From positions 1 through 34,980 of the forward strand of contig NW_027018368.1 in the NCBI RefSeq assembly GCF_032854445.1: DNA of 34,980 bases, written 5' to 3'. The notes beneath the pieces were generated by a model. The model did not search any database. It saw only the letters and a program-made list of their open reading frames with translations, and was not told the origin of the DNA. Origin of the DNA: Liolophura sinensis. Its lineage: Eukaryota > Mollusca > Polyplacophora > Chitonida > Chitonidae. Shown here one piece after another: positions 1 to 11,817 of this stretch; position 1 is the first letter of the stretch, and each line of letters starts with the position of its first letter. Made by a program: the position numbers and the translations under genes.

Positions 1-342
1 TCTACGCTGACGCTCAATGAAGGACGTTGAAGTTCTACATTTAACTCAAGCTAGCGTCTTTATTGAGCTTTGTTCAAATGTCTCACTGGGAAACACTGGC
101 CAATACACGTTTAAGAATGAAGGGAAGACAAAAACCAAGACGACTTTCGAAATTTCCCACTTTTATTATAATATATGCAACCACACAATTACATCATGTG
201 ATTCACTCTCCCCACTCTATAAAAACTCTTTGTTTTTTTATTACACTAATCACAAAGATATTATCGATATTTCTGTTACCATTTCAGAAAGACAAACAAA
301 TACCAGGGGCTTTACGAAACAGCCACAAACTGCGCCTGGCGT

Positions 343-345
<3 letters not shown>

Positions 346-385
<40 letters not shown>
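346..385. repeat. (AT)20 microsatellite
   Basis: A perfect run of 20 AT dinucleotides. The long ORF crossing it reads an artefactual YIYIYI tract. Confidence 0.97.
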
Positions 386-387
<2 letters not shown>

Positions 388-999
388 CCATTTGTCAAGC
401 AGGAATTTATTAATAATTTCTGAACATAAATTTTAATCTCTTGGTATTGTCATATATTACCAATTTTAACTACCAATTCCTGTAACAATTTTAAACGTAC
501 TAAAGACAGAAAGTCAGGCTGATAACCAATAATGGACAACACAGATATTAGAGCAATTATAAATCTTTTTATACCTGCAAGAATAATGGACATCATAATG
601 TTTTTTTTATTTTTATGAAATCACTAATTTCATCCAAAGTTTGCACCCTTGTCTAAAGTCATTTGAGAAAAAGTATGCAAGAACAAAACATTACAAACAG
701 GATTCCTTGGACCCGTGGTCCTTGGTTTCTGTTTGACTTCCATCTTTCAAATTTCACAATAAATACAATACTCCACTTCATGGCCATTTCATGCCGCTCA
801 AGTTTACAACTGGCATTGGACATTTTGCTCAACGGGGAACAATGGTGAATCCAGCTTGGACCTGAATGCAAACAGTGCAAGAAAATAGCTACACAAGTTG
901 TGTTAACATACATGTACCTTTAATACATATCTTTTGGGAAAAAAAACTTCCGTGAAGCACGAAAATTGAATGTTGTCAAAAATAAAAATTGGTTGATTT

Positions 1000-1011
1000 C
1001 CCCCCCCCCCC
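1000..1011. repeat. C12 homopolymer
   Basis: Twelve consecutive C residues followed by a C-rich, pyrimidine-only stretch. A likely site of length error. Confidence 0.9.
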
Positions 1012-1529
1012 ACCCTCTCCCCTTTCCCAAGTAGGTATGGTGACAGAAAATGAACTACATGTATATAAATTGAATTGTTCCACAGGTTTTTTTTTTTTTA
1101 GTAAACTGATATGTATATCGCCATACCACCACCAGGAGTATTTCTCCCTTAAACCATTTACCCATTCATTCAACTGCTTTATTAAAAAATGTTTCAACTG
1201 ATTTCATCCAAATTAATAAAGCTATTGAAGTAAGGTGCAACATTCACATTAATTTTCAACGAAATTGTATGTCTGCCCTTTTAATTATAAAAGAAGGCAA
1301 ATTAAGCAAACTGACTAATTTTTCTTGGAAATATGACCATAACTCGCAACCACAAATAAACAAACAGTACAGAAAATAACACAAATCATTATTGGATAAT
1401 ATATAAAGAATTTAGATCAAAACACGGATTGATTATATTAACATAAAATAAGACAGAATTTAAACAATTGTTGAACATATACTGGAGTATACAGAATTGC
1501 TTGTTAGATTAATGCATAGGTTATCCCAG

Positions 1530-1644
1530 ATTGTTGCAATAATCATTATAACAACAATCTAATTAACAATTGTTGCAATAATCATTATAACAACAATCTA
1601 ATTACAATTGTTGCAATATCATTATAACAACAATCTTATTACAA
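1530..1644. repeat. Three ~39-bp tandem units, each an inverted repeat
   Basis: Units start at about 1530, 1569 and 1607. Each begins ATTGTTG and ends CAACAAT around an AT-rich loop, so each can fold as a 7-bp-stem hairpin. The third unit has lost a few bases. Confidence 0.85.
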
Positions 1645-2130
1645 TACACATGAATGACTTAAAGTTTTTACTTCAGAAAATACAGGTCTGTTTGTGCCCC
1701 GTGAAAGCTAGCAAAACAGAAACATAAAATGATGCCAAAAATCATATGGTAGAGAGTGAAAGCTTATTACAAATTTGGTCTTTATTTGAAATATTTTAAT
1801 ATGGTAGGTATTTGTGACCATTCTTGATATATTTTGTCTTTACACTAAAATATTAATAAGCATGTAATGCATGTCTAATAAAACAATTCAAATTTAAATT
1901 TGTTGTTTTTAAATTTTTAAAAAAATTTCCAAACATACGCATTTAATCTGAATTTATGAATATAGTAAAAATATAAACATCATCAAAATCCAGGTTGAAC
2001 ACATTTTTTTTTTAGATGAAAAGACCAAATTCTTGCGCAAATATATTTATTAAACATGTGTTACATCTACAATTATAACCTGATTACGTCTAGACAATGT
2101 GTCCCCAGAGGTGGTCCCAAATACCCACCA

Positions 2131-2240
2131 TACTGTAATTCTTCAACCTTTTCCCAGGTCTGCAGGGTGTTTATTTAACAACAGTCTGAAGCTTTTTCCT
2201 GTGTTGACAGATATAATTATACTTTTTGTGAAAAAATCCA
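2131..2240 (+). mobile_element. Partial MITE-like copy (family A)
   Basis: It starts TACTGTAATTCTTCAACC, as in the copies at 9194 and 17402, and shares the later TACTTTTTGTGAA segment. After about 2240 the sequence diverges and the far terminus is not found. Confidence 0.55.
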
Positions 2241-3545
2241 AAAAAAAAAATATTGAAGACCACATGTATAGCTGCCTTTTCCCACTGTTTCATCTGAAAA
2301 TTATGTTATTTTTATTTTTTTTCCACCCTAAAATTGCACAAATCATTAGATGTATTAGTAAGGATAGAGTGTAGCCTACATTGTATGTTTGCTGTATGAC
2401 AGTTTGCTGTCAGTCAGTAAGTTCTTCACCCACAAATATGACCGTGTATTAAGCCCAATCGGAATTTCAAGGGTCTCGCGAGTTCACGCTGTTATAGGCG
2501 AGACAAAGATAAGGTTCCAACAAACTTGCGTAAGTAAATGGCGTGATTTCACCGTGGTTCTTCGAAGGAATACCCGTCGACTTAATGGCGCCGATGGCAC
2601 CAAACCGCAAAATGCCGTCTTTTAGCCACGAGAGCCCCCACCTTGTGAAGTCTTAATTTGCGTGAACTCCGCAGACACATGAAATGCCGACTGGGCTTCT
2701 ATTCTAGAGTACATTTATAACAGCAACCATATAAATAAATAAATTCATAAATGAAACAACAAAGCTTTTCAGCTTTAACAGTGTGATAGAAATGTAATCA
2801 GCCCCAGTATACAATTAATTCCTATGTTAAATATTATCTATATACATATATTTATATCAATTCATAAACTTCATGAACAGTATATACACACAGAATATAT
2901 AAACAAACACAAACTGGAAAATGTGAACGTGATAGAACATTTATCCCTTGGTATATATACACTAAATGTACACACAATGTAATTATATTTATAATGCATA
3001 TACACACGTAACATTATATAATGCAGCATTATGAACACTGGTGTAACCATCCACTGCATTTCAATATATTTTCTTTTTCAAACCGTCATAGTATTTACAC
3101 TGCATTTTACCATCTTTATTTACAGGCATCATGCTACTATGCAGAGTATAGCATAATTTTGATCCAGAAAAGCAATTAGCCAGGAGGGATGGAAAACTAA
3201 AATAATGATTTACAGCATATGTATATCAAATTTCGGTCCAGGACTGTACTAACTTAGCTTAATACATTTCGTCACTTTGCTGTGAAAAGCTTGACTATTT
3301 CACAAAAAAAGGAAATATGTGACACTCAAATAGGCGTTACCAAAGTTTAAAAATAAAGCCTCACAAAACAAGCTTTTCAAAACAGTGAATATCAAAGGAA
3401 AAAAAACACAAGTTCACTACACAATTTTAATATCTGAAACAAAAACATTAGGACAGTTTTGAAGAGCATTTTTACAAAAACTTGTGACCATTACTATGGC
3501 ATGTTCAGAGGCAGAGGCACTGTTTGTCATGTTTGATCTGAAATA
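2241..3545. other. Intergenic DNA with a locally CpG-richer island
   Basis: About 2455-2700 is richer in G, C and CpG than its surroundings and contains a 78-codon open frame (2389-2625) with no recognised motif. The rest, 2700-3545, is AT-rich and shows no gene. Confidence 0.45.
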
Positions 3546-3560
3546 TTGTGTGATTGGTAC

Positions 3561-4442
3561 AATCAATCCTTCCCTGACAACCAACCCATTCCTGACAACC
3601 AACCCACAATCAACCCATTCTTGACTATCGATCAACCCATTCCTGACAATCAACACACCACTGACAATCAACCCATTCCTGACAATCAACACACCACTGA
3701 CAATCAACCCATTCCTGACAATCAACACACCACTGACAATCAACCCATTCCTGACAATCAACACACCACTGACAATCAACCCATTCCTGACAATCAACAC
3801 ACCACTGAAAATCAACCCATTCATGACAATCAACACACCACTGGTAATTATCATACTACTGACAATCAACCCATTCCTGACAATCATCCCATCCCTGACA
3901 AACAACCCATTCCTGACAAACAACACACCACTGGTAATCAACATACCACTGACAATCAACCCATCCCTGACAATCATCCCATTCCTGACAATCAACCCAT
4001 TCCTGACAAACAACACACCACTGGTAATCAACATACCACTGACAATCAACCCATCCCTGACAATCATCCCATCCCTGACAATCAACCCATTCCTGACAAA
4101 CAACACACCACTGGTAATCAACATACCACTGACAATCAACCCATCCCTGACAATCATCCCATCCCTGACAATCATCCCATCCCTGACAATCAACACACCA
4201 CTGGTAATTATCATACCACTGACAATCAACCCATTCCTGACATTCAACCCATTCCTGACAATCATCCCATCCCTGACAAACAACCCATTCCTGACAAACA
4301 ACACACCACTGGTAATCAACATACCACTGACAATCAACCCATTCCTGACAATCATCCCATCCCTGACAAACAACCCATTCCTGACAATCAACCCATTCCT
4401 GACAATCATCCCATCCCTGACAAACAAACCATTCCTGACAAA
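3561..4442. repeat. 18/36-bp minisatellite array
   Basis: Variants of an 18-bp unit such as CCCATTCCTGACAATCAA alternate with ACACCACTGACAATCAAC-type units, giving a 36-bp super-period near the start and longer mixed super-units later. Because 18 is a multiple of three, open frames of 305 codons (plus) and 336 codons (minus) run through it. I read these as artefacts of periodicity, since their non-repeat ends show no conserved protein. Confidence 0.95.
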
Positions 4443-5169
4443 GCCACATTAAAATCTCTATAACGGACGGTATCTAACATATCTACATCTTCTTTTATAC
4501 AACAGCACTTCAATAATAATGGTAGTGATATATAACAAACAATGAACACAGCATCCAACAAAACATCACCAAAAACTATATCAAAAACTATGTTCTTGTT
4601 TTTCAAATTGGATTAAACTTAATCTTTTGAAAATCTTGTTTACATGCCTCAGAAAACAATGCACAAAACTTCACAAGACTATCTTTGGATGGTGAAATTG
4701 AAAGAAGAATGACTACAACAGCCAATGACTGTATCCAAATAGACCACCAAGCATTTGATAGTTTTATCAAATAAACAGAAGCAATTGGTCTTTCTCCTGT
4801 TTTTTTCTTTTTTTTTTTTTGTTTTCTTTGATTTAAGGTCCACTTTTTTGGCCAGGCAATAATTACAAAGTAGCAAACATTTTGCATATTAAATGAATTG
4901 TGCTTGTATGCCTACATATTGCCCCTAAAGACTATGGCTCTCCAGCCAAATCTGTCATCATGGAAACCACAAACACAAACCTCACAGGGTGAAGTCAAAT
5001 TATGGGAAGAATTGAAACAAGTATATATTGACAGGCTGAAGTGTCAATCAACAGGATGAACTGTGATATAATGAGAACTTAATTAATGTCTTCTTCTGAT
5101 CAGTATTAAACCTGAGATAAAATTGAAAAAGAATAACACATTGTATGTTTATAGGAAAAGATCGTTTAA
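4443..5169. other. Intergenic stretch, no gene seen
   Basis: AT-rich sequence with a T-rich tract at about 4800-4820. It has only short, unremarkable ORFs. It separates the 18-bp and 39-bp arrays. Confidence 0.6.
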
Positions 5170-8100
5170 AATGTATTCCCTACCATATACAAGGAGCTAA
5201 CAGGAAATGATGTGTTCCCCACCATACACAAGAAACTCACAGGAAATGATGTGTTCCCCACCATACACAAGAAACTCACAGGAAATGATGTGTTCCCCAC
5301 CATACACAAGGAGCTAACAGGAAATGATGTATTCCCCACCATACACAAGGAGCTAACAGGAAATGATGTGTTCCCCACCATACACAAGGAGCTAACAGGA
5401 AATGATGTGTTCCCCACCATACACAAGAAACTCACAGGAAATGATGAGTTCCCCACCATACACAAGAAACTCACAGGAAATGATGTGTTCCCCACCATAC
5501 ACAAGGAGCTAACAGGAAATGATGTGTTCCCCACCATACACAAGAAACTCACAGGAAATGATGTGTTCCCCACCATACACAAGGAACTCACAGGAAATGA
5601 TGAGTTCCCCACCATACACAGGGAACTAACAGGAAATGATGTACTCCCCACCATACACAAGGAACTTATAAGCAATGATGTGTTCCCCACCATACACAAG
5701 GAACTCACAGGAAATGATGTATTCCCCACCATACACAAGAAACTTACAGGAAATGATGTATTCCCCACCATACACAAGGAACTCACAGGAAATGATGTAT
5801 TCCCCACCATACACAAGGAACTCACAGGAAATGATGAGCTCCCCACCAACACAAGGAATGGACAGGAAATGATGTGTTCCCACCATACACAAGGAACTCA
5901 CAGGAAATGATGTATTCCCCACCATACACAAGGAACTTACAGGAAATGATGTGTTTCCCCACCATACACAAGGAACTTACAGGAAATGATGTATTCACCA
6001 CCATACACAAGGAACTAAGAGGAAATGATGAGTTCCCCCACCATACACAGGGAACTCACAGGAAATGATGTGTTCCCACCATACACAAGAAACTCACAGG
6101 AAATGATGTGTTCCCCACCATACACAAGGAACTCACAGGAAATGATGTGTTCCCACCATACACAAGGAACTCACAGGAAATGATGTATTCCCCACCATAC
6201 ACAAGGAACTCACAGGAAATGATGTATTCCCCACCATACACAAGGAACTCACAGGAAATGATGTATTCCCCACCATACACAAGGAACTCACAGGAAATGA
6301 TGTATTCCCCACCATACACAAGGAACTCACAGGAAATGATGTATTCCCCACCATACACAAGGAACTCACAGGAAATGATGTGTTCCCACCATACACAAGG
6401 AACTCACAGAAATGATGTATTCCCCACCATACACAAGGAACTCACAGGAAATGATGTGTTCCCCACCATACAAAAGGAGCTTATAAGCAATGATGTGTTC
6501 CCACCATACACAAGGAACTCACAGGAAATGATGTATTCCCCACCATACACAAGGAGCCAACAGGAAATGATGTGTTCCCCACCATACACAAGGAACTTAC
6601 AGGAAATGATGTATTCCCCACCATACACAAGGAAACTAAGGGGAAATGATGTGTTCCCCACCATACACAAGGAACTAACAGGAAATGATGTGTTCCCCAC
6701 CATACACAAGGAACTTACAGGAAATGATGTATTCCCCACCATACACAAGGAACTAAGGGGAAATGATGAGTTCCCCACCATACACAAGGAACTAACCAGG
6801 AAATGATGTGTTCCCCACCATACACAAGGAACTTACAGGAAATGATGTATTCCCCACCATACACAAGGAGCCAACAGGAAATGATGTGTTCCCCACCATA
6901 CATAAGGAACTTACAGGAAAAATGATGTATTCCCACCATACACAAGGAACTTACAGGAAATGATGTATTCCCCACCATACACAAGGAGCCAACAGGAAAT
7001 GATGTGTTCCCCACCATACACAAGGAACTTACAGGAAATGATGTATTCCCCACCATACACAAGGAACTAAGAGGAAATGATGAGTTCCCCACCATACACA
7101 GGGAACTAACAGGAAATGATGTGTTCCCCATCATACACAAGGAACTTATAAGCAATGATATGTTCTCCACCATACACAAGGAACTAAGAGGAAATGATGT
7201 GTCCCCACCATACACAAGGAACTCACAGGAAATGATGAGTTCCCCACCATACACAGGGAACTAACAGGAAATGATGTACTCCCCACCATACACAAGGAAC
7301 TTATAAGCAATGATGTGTTTCCCCACCATACACAAGGAACTCACAGGAAATGATGTATTCCCCACCATACACAAGAAACTTACAGGAAATGATGTATTCC
7401 CCACCATACACAAGGAACTCACAGGAAATGATGTATTCCCCACCATACACAAGGAACTCACAGGAAATGATGAGCTCCCCACCAAACACAAGGAATGGAC
7501 AGGAAATGATGTGTTCCCACCATACACAAGGAACTCACAGGAAATGATGTATTCCCCACCATACACAAGGAACTTACAGGAAATGATGTGTTTCCCCACC
7601 ATACACAAGGAACGTACAGGAAATGATGTATTCACCACCATACACAAGGAACTAAGAGGAAATGATGAGTTCCCCACCATACACAGGGAACTCACAGGAA
7701 ATGATGTGTTCCCCACCATACACAAGAAACTCACAGGAAATGATGTGTTCCCCACCATACACAAGGAACTCACAGGAAATGATGTGTTCCCACCATACAC
7801 AAGGAACTCACAGGAAATGATGTATTCCCCACCATACACAAGGAACTCACAGGAAATGATGTATTCCCCACCATACACAAGGAACTCACAGGAAATGATG
7901 TATTCCCCACCATACACAAGGAACTCACAGGAAATGATGTATTCCCCACCATACACAAGGAACTAAGGGGAAATGATGTGTTCCCCACCATACACAAGGA
8001 ACTAACAGGAAATGATGTGTTCCCCACCATACACAAGGAACTTACAGGAAATGATGTATTCCCCACCATACACAAGGAACTAAGGGGAAATGATGAGTTC

Positions 8101-8976
8101 CCCACCATACACAAGGAACTAACAGGAAATGATGTGTTCCCCACCATACACAAGGAACTTACAGGAAATGATGTATTCCCCACCATACACAAGGAGCCAA
8201 CAGGAAATGATGTGTTCCCCACCATACATAAGGAACTTACAGGAAATGATGTATTCCCCACCATACACAAGGAACTTACAGGAAATGATGTATTCCCCAC
8301 CATACACAAGGAGCCAACAGGAAATGATGTGTTCCCCACCATACACAAGGAACTTACAGGAAATGATGTATTCCCCACCATACACAAGGAACTAAGAGGA
8401 AATGATGAGTTCCCCACCATACACAGGGAACTAACAGGAAATGATGTGTTCCCCATCATACACAAGGAACTTATAAGCAATGATATGTTCTCCACCATAC
8501 ACAAGGAACTAAGAGGAAATGATGTGTTCCCCACCATACACAAGGAACTTATAAGCAATGATGTGTTCCCCACCATACACAAGGAACTTATAAGCAATGA
8601 TGTGTTCCCCACCATACACAAGGAGCTAACAGGAAATGATGTGTTTCCCACCATACACAAGGAACTAAGAGGAAATGATGTGTACCCCACCATACACAAG
8701 GAACTAAGAGGAAATGATGTGTTCCCACCATACACAAGGAACTAAGAGGAAATGATGTGTTTCCCACCATACACAAGGAACTAAGAGGAAATGTGTTCCC
8801 CACCATACACAAGGAACTACAGGGAGATGATGTGTTCCCCACCATACACAAGGAACTTACAGGAAATGATGTGTTCCCCACCATACACAAGGAGCCAACA
8901 GGAAATGTGTTCCCCACCTTACACAAGGAACTAACAGGAAATGATGTGTTCTCCACCATACACAAGGAACTAACAG
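5170..8976. repeat. 39-bp satellite array, about 98 copies
   Basis: The unit is 39 bases, roughly TTCCCCACCATACACAAGGA followed by ACTCACAGGAAATGATGTG. Variants include GAGCTAAC, GAACTTATAAGC and GAACTAAGAGG segments. Thirty-nine bases equal 13 codons, so two frames per strand stay open for long stretches, reading for example FPTIHKELTGNDV. Sporadic one-base gains or losses move the open frame, and no frame is preserved. That argues against a protein and for non-coding satellite DNA. Confidence 0.97.
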
Positions 8977-10239
8977 TATGTATTACATACACATTGTATG
9001 TACAAGTAGATGTCGAGGGTACCATCACTTTTGTCTTGAATTTTTCTTGAAAAAGATTTAAATGCATTTAAATATCTGAAGTCTCAAGAGGATTTTATGT
9101 CCGATAATTATCATGGCAGCCAATGATGCAGGTCTTTTTTTGTGGTCTTAGCCTCTAAACCAAGTATTGGCTGTCAGAGCAGTTTTTTAAATGTACTGTA
9201 ATTCTTCAACCTTCGCATCATGTCCGCAAGGTGTTTTACACAAGTATATTCTGTAGGCATTATTCTGTGTTTAATACCTGACAAAGGGATATACCATTTT
9301 GTGAAGCCCTGACACAGGACAATACAACCAATGTAGTTTTGCCTCCAAAATCAAATTTAAGATGTGAATAAATTGCGCTGAAAGTTCCTCTTCCGTATGT
9401 GAAATCTTTGAGGAATTAGGGCATTAGTGCACATTGCATAATGCATTTGAAGTCAACATATATGCAACATTCACGCCCATTCTAGACGTAAGCTTGGCAC
9501 AGGGCAAAACTGTTACCAAAACCATTTTCCTTTCATCGTTTTAGAATTTTCGCTGCATCAACAGGAAGTCAGTCAGATGATGAATTGTTTTGAATTTTTC
9601 TCATAGGTGTTTTCTTTTAAATAACTGACTGCCTAGACATTAAAATGTAGTATGTCTATAAGACCTTTTCCACGAGCAAACAAAACAATAGAACGCGAAA
9701 CAAATTCAAAATATATGTACCTTTGCGCAACAAATAAGCTGTGCGTATCAACCTGAGCATCTGACACATGCTGTAAACACAGGATAACACATTTGTTTAT
9801 CATCTGCATGTATTATCTTAAAGTTCAACAATACACATTTCTGCTTCAGTGAATCACGGTGAGGAAGCAACACTACTTGTGTGTGTAAATAGCTTCAGCC
9901 ATGTTGACATTGATGGTGGCAGACAAATGATATAGAAAACTTCACACCAAAACATCAAACCACTTTAATACAAATAAATTTCTTTACTTCAGTGTAAGTG
10001 ATACTTCCGGGGTGTGTACTATCTTCTTCCTTACCAATCAGTTTATCCACACAATTGCAGTCATTTTCTTTTCAAGTTCAAGACAAAATACGCCCATTTT
10101 ACACAGGCCACCACATTCAAATTTGGCATACGATCAAGATTTTAACTTCAAAACTTTAAAATCGCCTTACAATTTTTCTGTGCAGTGGCGCAACACATTT
10201 TTACAATCAACTGTAAACTCCAATAAGGCAGTTTTGATT
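8977..10239. other. Intergenic stretch with one MITE, no gene seen
   Basis: Apart from the MITE copy at 9194-9424, nothing recognisable was found. The region is AT-rich with unconvincing ORFs, such as 10012-10242. Confidence 0.55.
9194..9426 (+). mobile_element. MITE-like element, family A
   Basis: It begins TACTGTAATTCTTCAACC and ends TTGAGGAATTAGGGCATTA. The ends are imperfect inverted repeats, TAATTCTTCAA against TAATTCCTCAA. Internally it shares TTTTGTGAAG, GACAATAC and AAATTGCGCTGAAAGTT blocks with the copies at 17402 and 15838. TA dinucleotides flank it, as expected for a TA target. There is no coding capacity. Confidence 0.75.
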
Positions 10240-10771
10240 TAGAACACTTATCGCTAAAGGTAAACAAAGCCCTACTGAGTTAGATCACTTATGGCTACAG
10301 GTAAACAAAGCCCTAGTGAGTTAGATCACTTATCGCTACAGGTAAACAAAGCCCTAGTGAGTTAGATCCCTTATCACTACAGGTAAACAAAGCCCTACTG
10401 AGTTAGATCACTTATCACTACAGGTAAACAAAGTCCTACTGAGTTTGAACACTTATCGCTACAGGTAAACAAAGTCCTACTGAGTCTGAACACTTATCGC
10501 TACAGGTAGATAAAGTCTTACTAAGTCTGAACACTTATTGCTACAGGTAAACAAAGTCCTACTGAGTCTGAACACTTATCGCTACAGGTAGATAAAGTCC
10601 TACTAAGTCTGAACACTTATTGCTACAGGTAGATAAAGTCCTACTAAGTCTGAACACTTATTGCTAAAGGTAAACAAAGTCCTACTGAGTCTGAACACTT
10701 ATCGCTACAGGTAAACAAATTCCTACTGAGTCTGAACACTTATCGCGACAGGTAGACAAATTCCTACTGTA
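10240..10771. repeat. 41-bp minisatellite, about 13 copies
   Basis: The unit is about 41 bases, containing CACTTATCGCTACAGGTAAA and then CAAAGTCCTACTGAGTCTGA. The left half favours GTTAGATCACT units and the right half GTCTGAACACT units, so variants are spatially sorted, as in local unit spreading. Confidence 0.95.
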
Positions 10772-10868
10772 TCCTGTCAAAATGTTACACAGTTATTACT
10801 GATCGTATTTCCTATAAAATGGGCATCTGAAAAAAGTTTCACAAAAAGTTACTTAGAGCAGAGGAGCG

Positions 10869-10997
10869 ATGGATAAACACCAGCAACTGAGCATTAGTGA
10901 ACTTGAGAAGTTCCTACAGGAAAAAGGTGTCAATTATGCCTCTGTAATACGTGTCGGACAAGTGATCGTTATTTTTATATCAACAATGGTTGCTTAA
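10869..10997 (+). CDS. Possible small ORF or first exon, unrecognised
   Basis: A 42-codon frame beginning MDKHQQLSISELEKFLQEKG. The first 28 residues look like a folded, charged helical segment of the kind found in SAP-like or similar helix-turn-helix motifs. The last part turns hydrophobic and may be intronic, with GT dinucleotides nearby. No neighbouring exon was found. This is a candidate only. Confidence 0.25.
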   Translation: MDKHQQLSISELEKFLQEKGVNYASVIRVGQVIVIFISTMVA

Positions 10998-11565
10998 CAT
11001 TTTCCACAATTTACATGATACAGTAGGGCTGTTTAACCTTTAACAGCAAAACAGTTTTCGAACTCAAAACTCCCCAACTGTAGGGTCTACAATCGAATAT
11101 AGCGACAATCTCTTTGTGCAAGCAGGCTGAGGGCTGCTGCTAAATTCTGTAATTTTGTTGTTTTATAATTAGGCATAAATAACCATGTGGTTTTGTTTAT
11201 GTACTGTACGCTCCATTATGCTGTGATGAACAATTACAACTGCTACATTGGTTATTGTCAGAGGAAAATGGCAGCAAGCCCAGAAGATCATCCACAAGAC
11301 CATACCTGCTAAATCAAACAAGAAGCTAAGGTCCCTCTAGCACTCGTAACAGATAAATAGTTCTATTTACAAACATAACCATTTGTACATCGATATATGC
11401 ATATGATCAAGAAGTAAGGCAAATTATTAACTCCCGAGTTAAAATTAGATTCTCCCGATCAAATATGCAAAATAAGCTTTCCTTTGTACTGTCACCTGGA
11501 GTCCTGTACCGTACCTGAACCTTTGATTTCACATTCAAACTGTACTGAGAAACTTTCTGTTCTCC
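10998..11565. other. 3' flank of FAPP2, no gene seen
   Basis: Between the 41-bp array and the FAPP2 stop codon there are only short ORFs. Part of this may be FAPP2 3' UTR. Confidence 0.5.
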
Positions 11566-11571
11566 TTTATT
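11566..11571 (-). terminator. Possible poly(A) signal of FAPP2
   Basis: AATAAA on the minus strand, about 50 bases beyond the stop codon. This is the only canonical hexamer I noticed close by. It would give a very short 3' UTR, so a distal signal may be used instead. Confidence 0.25.
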
Positions 11572-11619
11572 TTCACATCTCAACTTCACTTTCACTTTTG
11601 AAACATTTAACTTTCACTT

Positions 11620-11817
11620 TCAAACTTTCTCTTCATCGTCCAGATCATTTGCAGAGTAAAAGTCCTGTAGGATTTTGAGCAAAACATCCAAAGCTGTGAT
11701 ATATTCATCTATATCGCAATAGAGAAGTTTGTGAAACTCTGGATGTTCTGCATCATTTTCATCAATGGCAAGTTTTTTAATGAACTGGTCACGATAGGGA
11801 ACAGCCTTCACTGCCAA
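11620..11817 (-). CDS. PLEKHA8: FAPP2 exon 12 (GLTP C-terminus and stop)
   Basis: Acceptor TTTCAG ends at 11818. It encodes residues 440-504, from [16 protein letters not shown] through [13 protein letters not shown] to a terminal LDDEEKV and a TAA/TGA-class stop ending at 11620. Length and acidic tail match the vertebrate C-terminus, which ends ESDEVV. The exon begins in phase 0, agreeing with exon 11. Confidence 0.96.
   Translation of the reverse strand: MAVKAVPYRDQFIKKLAIDENDAEHPEFHKLLYCDIDEYITALDVLLKILQDFYSANDLDDEEKV

Larger units (their letters stand above)
1..2098. other. AT-rich intergenic DNA, no gene seen
   Basis: Short overlapping ORFs on both strands show no recognisable protein or coding bias. 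The stretch holds an (AT)20 run, a C12 run and the 39-bp repeat cluster listed separately. It has several A- or T-rich tracts. Confidence 0.6.

Noticed and set aside
3417-4463. Open frames of 336 (minus) and 305 (plus) codons reading regular peptide repeats
   Set aside because: They exist because the 18-bp unit is divisible by three. Both strands are open at once and the unique ends show no protein homology I recognise.
5166-8745. Many open frames of 60-321 codons reading FPTIHKELTGNDV-type or VGNTSFPVSSLCM-type repeats
   Set aside because: Four of six frames are open because of the 13-codon period, and small indels shift them freely; no frame is conserved along the array.
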